From the NCBI RefSeq assembly GCF_030272615.1, contig NC_081410.1, forward strand, positions 119,598,640-119,662,639: a stretch of DNA of 64,000 bases, read 5' to 3'. This stretch comes from Cryptomeria japonica. Lineage: Eukaryota; Streptophyta; Pinopsida; Cupressales; Cupressaceae. Position numbers and translations under genes: made by a program. Below are positions 1-12,644 of this stretch, in pieces. The notes beneath the pieces are model-generated. The model was not told where the DNA came from, ran no database searches, and saw only the letters and a program-made list of their open reading frames with translations. Every line of letters starts with the position of its first letter. Positions within the stretch are counted from its first letter, which is position 1.

Positions 1-371
1 ATCATAAGATCTGGTTTAGTTCAAATTAGGTTAAATTCCATGATTTTCGAGAGATATTCTAAGTCTAATTTTAATTTTCAGAAACATTCCTAGATTAGAT
101 TTCTAACTTTAAGTACAAAATTAGACATAAATTTTATAAATTCAGCTCTAATTTTTGTCTTGGATTTACTAAGATTGATTATGAATTTTGGAAAATTTCT
201 AAGTCTGATCTAATGATCATAAGATCTGGTTTAGTTCAAATTAGGTTAAATTCCATGATTTTCGAGATATTCTAAGTCTAATTTTAATTTTCAGAAACAT
301 TCCTAGATCAGATTTCTAACTTTAAGTACAAAATTAGACATAAAATTTATAAATTCAGCTCTAATTTTTGT
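1..371. repeat. Direct duplication, about 157 bp, period 215
   Basis: Bases 1-158 recur almost exactly at 216-371. A 57-bp unique spacer separates the copies, and differences are few, such as a 2-bp indel in the GAGAGATAT/GAGATAT part. The left copy may be cut by the window edge. Confidence 0.85.
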
Positions 372-1098
372 TTCTCAATCTACTTTTGAGACCATTGTCT
401 ACCTTTAAGTTTGATTTTCAAAATTTAATCAAAAAATCAAAATTATTCCTTCAAAATTTGTCAAGATAACATCAAATAAGTTTGATGTCAACTCAAAGAA
501 GAGACTTTGAAGAAGGTGCCACTGTAACAAGGAACTAGTTGAAAAGACGATGGAAGAACATTCGAACTTCAAGTTGGAATCCAAAGATGAAAAGAATAAA
601 AGAGGATTTATACTTCATGTGACATTCAAAAAGATTAAGTCAAAACATTAAAGAAGATTAAGTCAAGGAATTTCATGATCAAATAAAATAGGTTTAGAAG
701 AGTTAAACAAAGTTAGAAACTTATCATCCAAAAAATATTACGTAAGGTATCAACACATGCTTTTAATGATGGAGAATAAAATCTGCAAAACAAGCTAAGG
801 TGGCATGCAATAAACCAGACTCAACAAGTGGCTGTTATTTTGTCCTTGATTATCAAAAATGTTGTAATTTTCCCATTGAGCAAAATAGTTGTAATAATAC
901 TCTTTAATGTTTGTCATTTAAATTTGGAGGTTTGTTCAATTTTCCCATGGTTTGCTCAATGTGGAATAATGTGACTTTGAATCTTGTTTACTTTTACAAG
1001 TTAGCTATGGTTTCTTGGCTCTTCGCTCAATGTGGAGTAATGTGACTTTTCACATTACAAGTGTTTACCTCCTTGTCCTAGTGACATAAATTCCGAAG
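372..1098. other. No feature recognised
   Basis: AT-rich sequence between the direct duplication and the small predicted gene. No convincing coding frame or repeat end was seen. Confidence 0.5.
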
Positions 1099-2088
1099 CT
1101 ACAATGTGCGTATTCCAGGTTTTACCCTTCCTCTTAGCTCCTCTATGGAGGCAGGGGTCTCTTCCTCTGCCAATTTGATTGTAAGCTCTGCGATTAGTGC
1201 CTTGATGAATCCTTTGTCCTTGTAAAAACAACCCTCAAGATCTTTCAGAAACGTGGTCCCTGGTGGGAAATGGCACTCAAGCGATTGCAAAAGCTATTCA
1301 CACTATTTTTAAAGCCATTTAATCCGGCCTTTTCTTGAATCCTAACCGTATTCACGAGTAAAATCCACGACATCCTGTATATAAATTTGTAAATAATTTA
1401 AGAATTATAGGAACAAAAATAAATCCGGCCTTTTTAGAATCCTATCTCAGTCTTAGTGAGTAAAATCTATGACACCCTGTAATAAAAATTGCAAATAATT
1501 TAAGCTTTCTAGGAATAAAAATAAAGGTGTATTAACAGACTCATCGCCGCAGATCTACAATTGTCAACAAGAGTGAGAAAAACTGACCCTCATATCGCCT
1601 GACTGAACTTATACCATCCACTATCCGTTAAATCTAGGGCAAAAGTTACAGATACACGAAATATCCAGTACCAAACCGACGAAATAAAAGATAGATTGGC
1701 TGGACTTATACCATCCATTAAATCAAGAGCAAAGAGTTACTAGAGCTCAATGTAAGCAATACCATAGCGATGTAATAAAAGAGAAAATTTGCAGTTTAAA
1801 AGCAATAAATTTCCGGGCAAATATCGAGCCCCGCCGATTTGGAAACAACAGGCCCCAATACTTTACCCGTCTATCTCTAGGCGACGTAAAGCGCTGAATA
1901 TGCTATGTTTCTTTGGAAGCACACCAGTGACTCTAATTTATCGCCATTAAAACAGAAATACAAATCACTCGAGAAAGAACAATCACAAGCATAGAAAACC
2001 TTACAAAACTGGACAGCCACGTATAAGGAAAACACTAGTTTACCAGCCTTGCACACGAACGAGCATGCGCAGATTGAGATCCTAACAT
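1099..2088 (-). CDS. Possible small two-exon gene, 79-residue product of unknown function
   Basis: Exon 1 is 2044-2088 (15 codons, beginning MLGSQSAHARSCARL). The donor is CTG|GTAAAC. A 744-bp intron follows, then exon 2 at 1099-1293 (acceptor AATAG, 64 codons plus TAG). The join is phase 0. The N-terminus has Ser, Arg and hydrophobic residues and no acidic residue, like a mitochondrial presequence. The second exon looks like real coding sequence (GFIKALIAELTIKLAEEETP, then SIEELRGRVKPGIRTL). Upstream on the same strand are a TATA-like TATAAAAATA (about 2155-2164) and two AAACCCTAA-type telo-box motifs (2175-2196), usual for plant 5' leaders. I do not recognise the protein. The exon join is inferred, and exon 2 could instead belong to a larger gene. 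Confidence 0.4.
1315..1522. repeat. Tandem duplication, about 102 bp, in the intron of the small gene
   Basis: Two adjacent copies begin AATCCGGCCTTT (at about 1321 and 1423) and end with the same GGAATAAAAATAAA-type tail. They differ at several sites. Confidence 0.75.
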
Positions 2089-2152
2089 CTAGAAGACGCA
2101 AACACTGGAGTGTGGAATCTTGAGCTTCAGATTCATTACCTTGGCAGGCAAA

Positions 2153-2200
2153 CCCTATTTTTATAGAACTACCAAACCCTAAGAAATGAAACCCTAATTT
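2153..2200 (-). promoter_or_regulatory. TATA-like motif and telo-boxes upstream of the small gene
   Basis: Read on the minus strand, two TTAGGGTTT motifs precede TATAAAAATA, with the predicted ATG about 70 bases further on. Telo-boxes of this kind are common in plant 5' regions of translation and mitochondrial genes. Confidence 0.4.
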
Positions 2201-2289
2201 GTTGAAATAATCACAGTATTTGTTTTTTTTCGTTATGAGTTTGTTTCTTCTTTTTATGTGTTGTTTTCTATATTTTTCTTTGGACAAGG

Positions 2290-3371
2290 TTAAAATTGGT
2301 CTAATACCTAGGTGATATTGCTAGGCTTTGTTTCTCAAATCTCTCGGGTTAAAATAGGGTTGAAAAGTAATATGGTTAGGGGATATTTACGACAGTAATT
2401 TATGATATTAAACTTTGTATTATGGAAGTATAAAATTTTAAGCTCTAAAATTTAAGAAAGTTGGTAGTTTTAATTTTTTTAATAATATTAATGTTAAAAA
2501 ATAATTTTCTTATAGTTTAGTGGTTAGATTAAAAAATTCCTTTAAAAAATTATCTTTGGAATTATCTTTTTTGGAATGTAATTTCCAATTCAATCCATCT
2601 CAAATGTACTCACACATTTAATGAGCTAAAAAGTAGGGGCTTATATTTTGCTCAAATAAGTTACAATTTATCTTATAGCCAAAAACAATTTGTCTTGTAA
2701 GACCCCTCCTCCATGAAAATAGTTTGTAAAAGCCCTCCATGGGACTACATCTTTAGTCTCGATCATTAGAATGTGTAGAAATTAGAATTTGAATGTGTTG
2801 TTAGTTTGGTTAAGTTATATGTTTTAAAAAGTTTGTTATCAATGCCTTTGTACTTTTATTTGATACACAATTCTCTCATATATCAATGACTTTCATTTGT
2901 TTACATGTAAATGATTTTGGATTGGTGAGAAACTAGTCTTTCATTTTTGTCGAGAATTTGAAACTAAAATAAAGTTCTTTCGAAAGCCCTACTAGCAAGA
3001 AACAATTTAGTCGAACTTTAATTCTTTAATTTGATATTGATCCGCCAAATTCTATGCATAACATGTCAATAAACAACAGATTCAACGGTCCTTAGAATAG
3101 TATGAACCCATCCAACCCAAGCTATAGCCTCCACCATAGAATAGAAAGGTGTGCTTGTTAGAATAAACAAATATCAAGAACCCTCCCCCTACTATTTAAG
3201 GGCTAGCCTCGGATCCACACTCCACATAATATAAGATTGGAGCGAGTTATTGAGATTCAACTCCACCTCTTTACCTCTATTGCAAAATAGGAAAGGGGTG
3301 GGCGCTGTCTTCCTCCCACCCACCTCAGGAATTCTAGTCTCTAAAGTATTGGTAGTCAACTAATCCACTTT
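2290..3371. other. No feature recognised
   Basis: AT-rich spacer between the small gene and the long LTR. No convincing frame or repeat was seen. Confidence 0.5.
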
Positions 3372-5507
3372 TGCTTTGTAATGCCCCAAAGGAATAAAGC
3401 TAAAACACAAGAATAGAGTGCAAATATATTTTTTTTAAATTGAACACAACATATTGATACAATGAGCTATCATAAGCTCATATAACACATCGAAAGACTT
3501 AAATAACACCTAAAGAGTTCCCAACGTGATTACTTAATTCAACACTTAACTCAACTCGCGCTAATTAATCAAATTAAGTTGATTAACTTAATGACATGAT
3601 AATACTTTAAACAAGGATAAATTTGTTCGGTAAGATAAAATTATAGATAACATGATGAGTTCATCCATTACAATTTAACCATACATTTCGACCAACCTTA
3701 CATTAAAACATATGCCATGCATCTACTTTCCATGCATACTTTAATTGCATTATAAACTAATGAATACTTATACCAACCTACATGCTTCATGATCCAAATT
3801 ATTGCATTTAATAAGATAACTACATACATGCATTTAAAATCAACATCACCTAATCCACATTACATATTTTAACCATAATGTCATCCATACATGCTAAATA
3901 AAGAGGAAATAGGTGAACACAAACACCACATAACACCAAATTGATATCGGAGTTCACCCCTAGTGGGCTACATCTTCGGGTCTACTCAACTGCAAAACCC
4001 CTTTAATAAATAATAGGGTGAAGAATACATAAGGTTCACATCATTTACATCCTGTCATCAAGGCGTACATAAACCAATAATACATACGACCACATCGGTC
4101 CAATAGATACATGAATGATCCCTGAATAGGAAAAGGATCCAACTAAACATGATAAGAAGCAAATACAAAGATCAACTGGAGCATCCGCGAAACTAAGTCT
4201 TCGCAACCCATCATAAGCAACCCATGGTCTAACATGAATATCAGGTTCTCCCAAGGGCATAAACAACAAGACGACTCCACAACAGTGCTCCTATCAAAGA
4301 CAACACTAATTGCACACTAGCGGACATAAGGGACAAGTGTCATCACATAACTTGGTATGGTTACTAGGGCAGGCCTCCATAGGTTTCAGCCCCATCTACT
4401 GAGTTACCCTGGCAACCTATCCCAAACCTCTGGCCCATCCAAGTCTCATGTGGACCCAACACATCCTTTCGTCAAGACAAAGTTGTTGATTTGCCATTTT
4501 AGGCCTTCTCACTGCATGTTGAGTCTATACTAGCACTCATCCCATGTGTGAGGCACAATTATCTTACTTAGTGTTTTCATTAACTAAACTCTTTAGTATG
4601 TTATTAGGTTATCACTTATTTAGACACACTTTCAATGGGTTACCCTGCAACCACTTTGGGTGCGACCCCACTCGAAAGCCACTTTCTCATATGACACTAG
4701 ACCATAATCCAACGAAACTCCTAAACCAAGGTATACACAAGGACAAGCATACGGAATTCAATATGGTAGGAATACCCACATAGTCAAACAAGTCTACATA
4801 CGAGATGCACTGACTGACGGTACTCTGACTAGAGACATGACCAGCTATGGTCGACCACATACCAGCATTTCAACACTCGCATAAAGGACATGATCGAATA
4901 CAAACCATCACATGAAAACAGTTAAAAAATTAAGATCAAGGACATAAGCGGATTCCAAAATAAACATACGACAATATCCAATATCACAATCAAGGACTTG
5001 CCATTTCTTAAGCAAATGCGAATACAAAAAATTAAACATGCATAGGCATAAATCAGAAAAGACAATCTTCTTCCATATTGTTTAAACACAACAATCGATC
5101 CAGTTTTCTAATTGTTCTAATTTGATTGCGAATTGTCTATCTTGTCTAGGTACATGTCGCTCATGGTATACTAACTCACTATAGTTCGTTTTGCATCATA
5201 AAATAATATAAATACTTCATCATGGGTTTTAAACCAAAATCACATTAATATAAATATAATATATGCAAAACACACAATGATATAAAATCAATTATTCATT
5301 AATCAACTAAAACTATGATATTCATTTTTCAAAATAAAACATCATTCTATACTGGTTCGAAAATAATTTCTCAAAACTCATCTTTTCCAAAACCAAGTTA
5401 CACTTTCCCGATTAAGAAAATATACATTTAAAAGGAAATAAAAATTGATGATCATTTTCCAAATAAAAAGATACTTCCTTGCATACATATATAAAAAAAA
5501 ATACAAG

Positions 5508-5760
<253 letters not shown>

Positions 5761-6132
5761 CACATTAATAAAATATATATATTAATTAATAATTAAAAAT
5801 TAAAAATACTATTTAAAACTTTTTAATAAAATATATTAAAAACTTTTAAATAAAATAAAATAAATAAATTGCGATGAACCCCTTTTTTAATTTAAAATAA
5901 AAAAGCAAGCCACGGGGCCCACATCCCAACACGGGAGTGGAGGCTGCCCTCACCACGGAGGCTGCAGCCACATTGTGGACGAAGATCATGACATCCACAC
6001 TGTGGACACGGTTGGGCGCACGTCTCTGTAGCCACACTGTGGTCGCATACCTCCAACGGCTGTGAACCAAGGGAGGGGGCGCGGGTCGAACCTCAGCTCC
6101 CCCACCCTCCAAAACCCAAAGCCACCTCACAA

Positions 6133-6135
6133 TAA

Positions 6136-6207
<72 letters not shown>
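6133..6207. repeat. Poly-T/poly-A then (TA)n simple repeat
   Basis: A run of T, then A, then TA dinucleotides. It could form a hairpin and is probably hypervariable. Confidence 0.9.
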
Positions 6208-7742
6208 CATTTAAAAAGGAAAACAAACCCCAGTTTTTAAATCACTGAGACTAAGACTAAAACAAATTTTCCAGAATACCCATGGTATTCAAAATATAAA
6301 AAAATTCAGAATAACCAAACCCAGAATAGGTAAATTTGGGCAAATCTCTCCATCCAAAAACCATATTTGGGTAAATAGGATTGATTTACACACATTAATC
6401 CATTCAATTCAACCAATCTTGCCCAAAACAAACTAATTTCCAATTTAAAGCTTAATTCTGAGAACATTCAATGGAGTTTTAAACAAACATTTATCATGAA
6501 CAACCAACCCCATTATTTGGTTTTCAAAAAAAACAATCTGAGCAACTCAAATTAAATCTGGAGGTTTGGAAAGAAAAAGGAGGGATTGAGTTTGAGATTA
6601 AACTACAACTCTTCTATTTTTCCCAAAAAAATATGGGATTATCACAAACACAACCAGAAACTTTCAAAATCCATAAAATCTCTATTAAACAAGGAAATCA
6701 AATAGATAAACAAGAATCCTACCTCATTTAGCATTCCTGGGAAAGACTTGATGAAGAGCCCAACCTGCAAGCTCAAGAAATTCTTCTTCCCCCAAAATGC
6801 CCAAAATTTCTCCATCCCAAAAATAACTCTCCAAAACTAATCCTTCCAAAATATTTTCCAAACCTAGGTTAAATGGAAAATGTTTGACCAAAATTCTTTT
6901 TTTTGAATTTAAAATATTTTCTTTCAATTAAAATAAAAAATCATTCTTTTCAACCAAATCAAATATGCAACAACTTGCTTTTCTTTTAAAAATTGATTTT
7001 CTCAATTAATTGAAACTAACATTTCTATTTCCAAAAAGCCAAGGAGGGTAAAATATTTCTATTTTCGAATAAAATTTAATCTTTCCTTTCAAAATGCATA
7101 AACTGAACAAATTCATCATTTAAAATTAACCATTTAATCGAACTTGTTACAAACATAAATAGAGCAATTCTAATTAATGATTAATCGCACAAAGGGGTCC
7201 TATTTAATTTAGTCCCTTAATTACTAATGCGTAAAAACCATTTAATCAAATTAAATACTAAGGATTAAGTACTCAATTTTACCACACGCAAAACATGCAA
7301 CCCAAGAAGACCAACCAAATACACGACCCACATACCCAACTAAAGGGGAAACTGACGGACGACTGACGATGCTCACTTGAGCACGACTAGGGTAAAATGA
7401 GGGTCTTACGACCACCTAATCCAATCTCTAACAACCAAAGAGGTACACTCAAACCTGCAAATCCAGGTGGAGATGAACCTCGCACCTATGAAGTACTGTA
7501 CCTGCAATCTCTTGCAACCATAAGTCACACATGCATACATATATATATTTAATGAAAGTGTTAGTCCGAGATTAATAACACGAATCAGGAGAACAATTAA
7601 ACTTACATAAGAATCAATGCGAAAACTACATTAACAGGTATGCACAATAATCATAATATCTGACTATAACATTACATCATGGTAAATCAACCAAGGTCAA
7701 ACCAGGATTAGAATCTGATTAGGGCAGGGGTACTACATGCTC

Positions 7743-8836
7743 TTACCCATTCCATATGCAGCCCCGAATTGACCACCTCATATACATCTTATAAACTCCA
7801 CTTTGGCACCTAGCCCATAAAATTGTAGGGGAGAGATATAGCTCGCCCTTCAAAATTGACTCACTCAAGAGAGAGAAATTCAATCTCGAGTAAGTGCAAT
7901 TATTGCCTCCTTATTTCCTTGCCTTCCTCCCTCGTATCGTTCTTTCTTAACCTCTATAATCCCCCCCACTCCACCTGGAATGGAACCTTCGGTTAGTAGT
8001 CATTGAGCTATCTCGTGTATTCTCTAGTTTCACACTGAGTAAGCTATCATCGAAATTGACACTTGGTCTATCATTTTCAAAAACTTCTTTGGGAACAATA
8101 AAATTGGGGATCGAAAATAATAGTGAAAATTGGGTCAAGTTGGGCCATTCCCAACTTAGGAGGAATTCGACAATCCATCCAACAAAATTGGCTTCAATTA
8201 GTTCAATATTCATACCCCCACCCGCCGTCATCTTCCTCCTATTTTCCCTAGAACAATTAATCCACCCATCCCCCCCTGTAGGGTGGAGGCAAAAGTCGAG
8301 GAATCCTTTATAATAGTAGGAGCCTCCCACTTAATTAATCATTGTAAGCAAGCCGAAATTACTCCGATCATATGGAGAATCCATAAATGGTCGTAATTCA
8401 GTAAGTCAGATTTCCTGTAGCTCTAGTTGTGGAGTGTTTGATTAGGAAATAGAACGTAGTGTTAGATGTAGTGCAATCTCTTGTTGACCAAGACCATTTC
8501 AAATTGCATTTGGTTCTGATATTGGTTTTAATTTCTTATATTGGTGCTTTTTCATGTTGTGTTCTACATTTTGTGTAGAAAGAGCATAAATTTCATCCAA
8601 GTCTTCTATTTAAATTTTTGTCTTGATGTGGTTCAATCCACATTTGAAGCTCTTTTAAGCAACATAGATGCGGTGCATTCAATTGTGATATTGGTTTTAA
8701 GTTCTTCCATTGGTGGGTTTTGTATTTGAAATTTGTTTGCATGTGGGTGGACTACATTTTCTCATCAAGTATATTAATTTTATCTAAGTTGTTCGTATAG
8801 ATTACTTATCTAAAAAATAATAATAAAGTTTGTTAA
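7743..8836. other. No supported gene
   Basis: Opposed overlapping open frames of 85 and 127 codons occupy 7947-8330, but neither shows a domain. The rest is AT-rich. Confidence 0.45.
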
Positions 8837-9412
8837 AAAAATTGTTTGTATAGTGATGTATTAATTATTTGAATAGATTTAAGTATTGTATATATACTAT
8901 GTTCAATTATAAGATATAATGTCTAAAAACTATCTTTTCATTTTGAATGTGTGTTATTTTTAAACATTTTTCATTGAAGAATATTGCATGGAATACATTT
9001 GAATTGTTTATATAGTGATATATTAATTATTTGTATAGATTTAAGTATTGTATATATATTATGTTCAATTATAAGATACAATGTCTAAAAACTACCTTAC
9101 ATTGCATGGAATACATTTGAACTGTTTATATAGTGATATATTAATTATTTGAATAGATTTAAGTATTGTATACATATTATGTTCAATTATAAGATACAAT
9201 TTCTAAAAACTACCTTACATTTTAAATGTATGTTATTTTCAAACATTTTTCACCGGAGAATGTTGCATGGAATATTAATTATATATTAATTATTTGAATA
9301 GATTTAAGTATTGTATATATATATTATGTTCAATTATAAGATATAATGTCTATAAACTAACTTACATTTTAAATTTGTGTGTTATTTTTAAACATTTTTC
9401 ATTGAAGAATAT
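8837..9412. repeat. AT-rich tandem array, four units of about 100-160 bp
   Basis: Each unit contains TATTAATTATTTG, AGATTTAAGTATTGTATA, ATGTTCAATTATAAGATA and CTAAAAACTA in order. Some units also hold GCATGGAATACATTTGAA and TTTTCATTGAAGAATATT. Unit lengths differ by internal deletions. Confidence 0.85.
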
Positions 9413-9589
9413 TTAAATTTGGTTAAAAAAATATTATTAATTGAATGACTATTTCAATAATTGTGTTGATAAGTAGTCAACAATGACTCCTATGAAATTC
9501 TGCCTCCTCCCCTACTCCCTCTCCTGCCCCCCTCATTTATGGGGTTGAACAAGTTTATTTGATGAAGATGAAGAGAGTTGAGGTGAAAT

Positions 9590-9840
9590 AGAAGTCCCTG
9601 GAGGCAAGGTGGATGAAAGTAAACTTTGATCAAGCTTCACGAGGGAATCCGGGCCCTTTTGGTGCAAGAGGCATGGTTAGATATTAGGAAGGAAACCTTT
9701 TAGCAATTGAATCAAAAAAAACTATTGGATGGAACCAACAATGAGGCGAGATTTCAAACATGGCCTTCTCTGAGAAGAGATAGACTATTTGAATGTGAAT
9801 GAATTCATTCAGAAGGTGACTCCCAAATAACTTTCTCTTT
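9590..9840 (+). pseudogene. Decayed L1-type RNase H remnant
   Basis: A run of codons near 9610-9680 reads [20 protein letters not shown], the start of the RNase H domain carried at the end of plant L1 elements. Further on, an EGDSQ motif appears at about 9820-9836. The pieces are in different frames with stops between. It resembles the better preserved copy at 22414-22917. Confidence 0.7.
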
Positions 9841-11929
9841 CTTATCCTAAAAGATAATATTTCCTCTCTCTAACTTCTTTTCCCACATAGCTATGTGAAA
9901 TTTTTCCATACATCATGTATTTATTTATTTGGTATTATTTGGCCATGCATTCAAGATATATTCCATTTGTAGTTTTGTTTCATCCATCTCTTCTTTCTCT
10001 TGTTTAAATTTTCTTTGAAGACAACCTTAGGCCATTTATTCATATTTTTCAAATACCTTAGATCAACCATAGTTTTTGCTTTAATAAAAAATATACATGT
10101 TTCTACTAGAAGAACCTCATAAAGATTCAAGGCTTTTCTTATGAATTTGTCTATGATCGAACAAAATTGAATCATCTCTATTTGTCTTCATTTTAGTTTT
10201 GAAGCATTGTTAATCTACACTTCGCATCCATAAAGCACCACCAACATTATAAAAGCCCAAATAAATCTTGTATAATTTTCCAATTCCATGAATCAGCCTC
10301 CCTACTTATATTTACTATTTAAATCTATCCCAAAATAGTTGTCCCATGTTACTTTTTCAATCTCCTTCAAAATAAAAGTCCAACTGAATTTTTTTCCTTT
10401 CTTTTGGTTGGAAAAGATCGAAATCTTGATCTTGATCTTGGTGTTTACTCACATGCTTACCTCCTTGCAAAAGTGCTTTTAAGACATTAAAGTTTTTTTT
10501 CAGCTGCCAAGTGGACTTTGCAAGGAGTATTAGGCTTAGGTAAGAACAACATAACATCAAAGGGTAAAGCGAGGAAAGAAAGGTGAGTAAACGGTGATAG
10601 AAAAAAAATAAAGATATCATTTAATCACAAAAATTTCATATGCATATATCATCTAAAATATAATGGAGTTAACCACATCATGCGTAGATGTAGCATTTGT
10701 TCGCTGGGAGCCATTACAATTCAAGAATGTGTAGTAGTTGAGTTTTCATTTATTGGTCTCCTGTAAATTTTCGATTGAAATTTTAAGGGAAAGAGTAAAA
10801 GCACAAAAACTGGTTGACAAGCAACTCTAATACTAATCTCAAGGAGATAGGTACAAAACCTATAGTAGTTTCTTTTTAGTTCGTATGACATCCTACATGG
10901 TACTTCGTTGCAGTTTCTCACTTTGGAGAAAGTATTCCTTGAATGTTTTAATTTTGTTGTATACTTACAAGGTTTGTTATAAATACAACCAACTTAAACA
11001 ATTTTTCACACAAGAAAAAAATCTATTGACCCCAAACTACTGAATGATGTGTAAGACTTTTACTCGAAATAATTCATTGCAGATGAGATTCTTTGAAACA
11101 AAGTAATGTTCCACCATCTCAACAGTCCATATCGATATGTTTCTTGTATTGTGTACTTAAAATTTTAGAAGGTTTTCATGTTCTAAGAGTTTTAACATAC
11201 CATGTCCCAAAACAGTGAATCTTCTACATAAGAATCAACATATGAGTTTGACTGAACACGTGTTGGGTTCAAAATTCAAACACTACCTCTGATAAGGTAT
11301 AGAAACAATACAGGTTTCAAAAGGTGATAGTGTAGAAATCAAGAGATTCTACAGTGAACAAACAATTGCACTCGCAATATTTGCATATAGTAAGTTAAGG
11401 TAGCCCCAACAGCTACATAGCAACAGGAATAATGGTCTATATTCTAGACAGAGAATAGAACTAGTAGCCCAATAAATATGCAAATAATATTTGTGCATGT
11501 TGATGGAAATTGTAAGTTCAGTGCAACTCTTGTTTTCTAGTATACATCCAGTGTTGACCAATAACATTCATTGCATTTAGCAATATCGCACACATCAAAT
11601 TTTTTCAATTATATTAAATCCAACAAGCAATGCCTTATACTTACCCAAGTACTTTGGGCCTCCATTTGTTTCTGCTTAATCAAAAGCGCTAAATATACCA
11701 TATAGCAAAAAATGAGATTAACATAATCACAAATGAATTCATCCTACAAGCATAGATCTCTGAAAACAATTGTTTCCATGCTAATGTATTCATCCACTAA
11801 CAAAATTCAGGTATCAGAAAAAATATTTACCATCTCATAGAGAGTAATTGATTGTAACCGTTGTAGATTATTTATACCAACTAGGGTAATAACTTCAACA
11901 AATCACTCCTATTTCTCGTTGCAATGGTT
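9841..11929. other. No feature recognised
   Basis: AT-rich sequence between the L1 remnant and the kinase 3' region. Frames of 66-87 codons lack any recognisable pattern. Confidence 0.45.
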
Positions 11930-12437
11930 GTGGTTTATTAATGCGAATACTTCATATTACAATATCTTAACTGCTCTCTTGCACCAAACCACTTGTCCAT
12001 AAGTGGAGATAAAACTCCCTGTTTGTACATACAAGAGGAGACCCTCTGTTATTTCCTTTGGGCCAGCTACAACGGTAGACAGGATTTGCCTGTGAAAAGT
12101 TTTTCAAATGACCAAGAAAACATTTCAAAGGCAGTCTGGTCCTGTCAACTTAGATTCAACAATAATCAGAATATAACTACAGATCTAACATCTAATTCAT
12201 CTGGACCAGATTCGTAAAAGAATCAATATGGTCTCAGGAAAAGAAGAATCATGTACTGTTGTGTATATAAATCAAATTTTAATCATTTTGAACCAAAACA
12301 TTTCAGTGCTGAGGAATTACTTCCAGCTACATATCAAACCAACCAAGCAAAATGATGAAAAAACCATGCTTCCAACATACTACTTTTCATGGTAAAGGTT
12401 GTTGTAAGCCTTTCCATTCTGTCTCTGCACAGGTAAA
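11930..12437 (-). other. Likely kinase 3' untranslated region
   Basis: About 0.5 kb follows the stop codon. A TTTATT on the plus strand (AATAAA on the gene strand) at 11934-11939 is a candidate poly(A) signal. The true 3' end needs transcript data. Confidence 0.35.
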
Positions 12438-12644
12438 TTAATGACCACGGTGCCATAAAAAGCAGAAACATCCGTCAGGTTGATCAATAGGGACCATTCC
12501 TTTACCTTTATGTATATCTATATTCTCTAACAATTGAACTACCTCATCCATCTCTGGTCTCTTATCAGGATTTGCATCCCAGCATTTTTTCATAACATTT
12601 GCTAAAGTGCTAGGGCAACACCGTGGAATTTCGGGTCTTAGATT
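12438..12644 (-). CDS. Kinase coding exon 6 (C-terminus and stop)
   Basis: This exon encodes residues 324-391. It begins [11 protein letters not shown], includes the [13 protein letters not shown] segment with the conserved subdomain XI arginine, and ends in the Cys-rich tail [11 protein letters not shown]. The stop TAA is at 12438-12440. Intron 5 before it is 103 bp. Confidence 0.95.
   Translation of the reverse strand, partial: NLRPEIPRCCPSTLANVMKKCWDANPDKRPEMDEVVQLLENIDIHKGKGMVPIDQPDGCFCFLWHRGH

Noticed and set aside
4045-4269. 74-codon minus-strand frame
   Set aside because: It lies inside the long LTR with no recognisable motif. It is probably chance.
7947-8330. Overlapping open frames on both strands (127 and 85 codons)
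   Set aside because: They shadow each other and show no domain, splice context or homology I can recognise.
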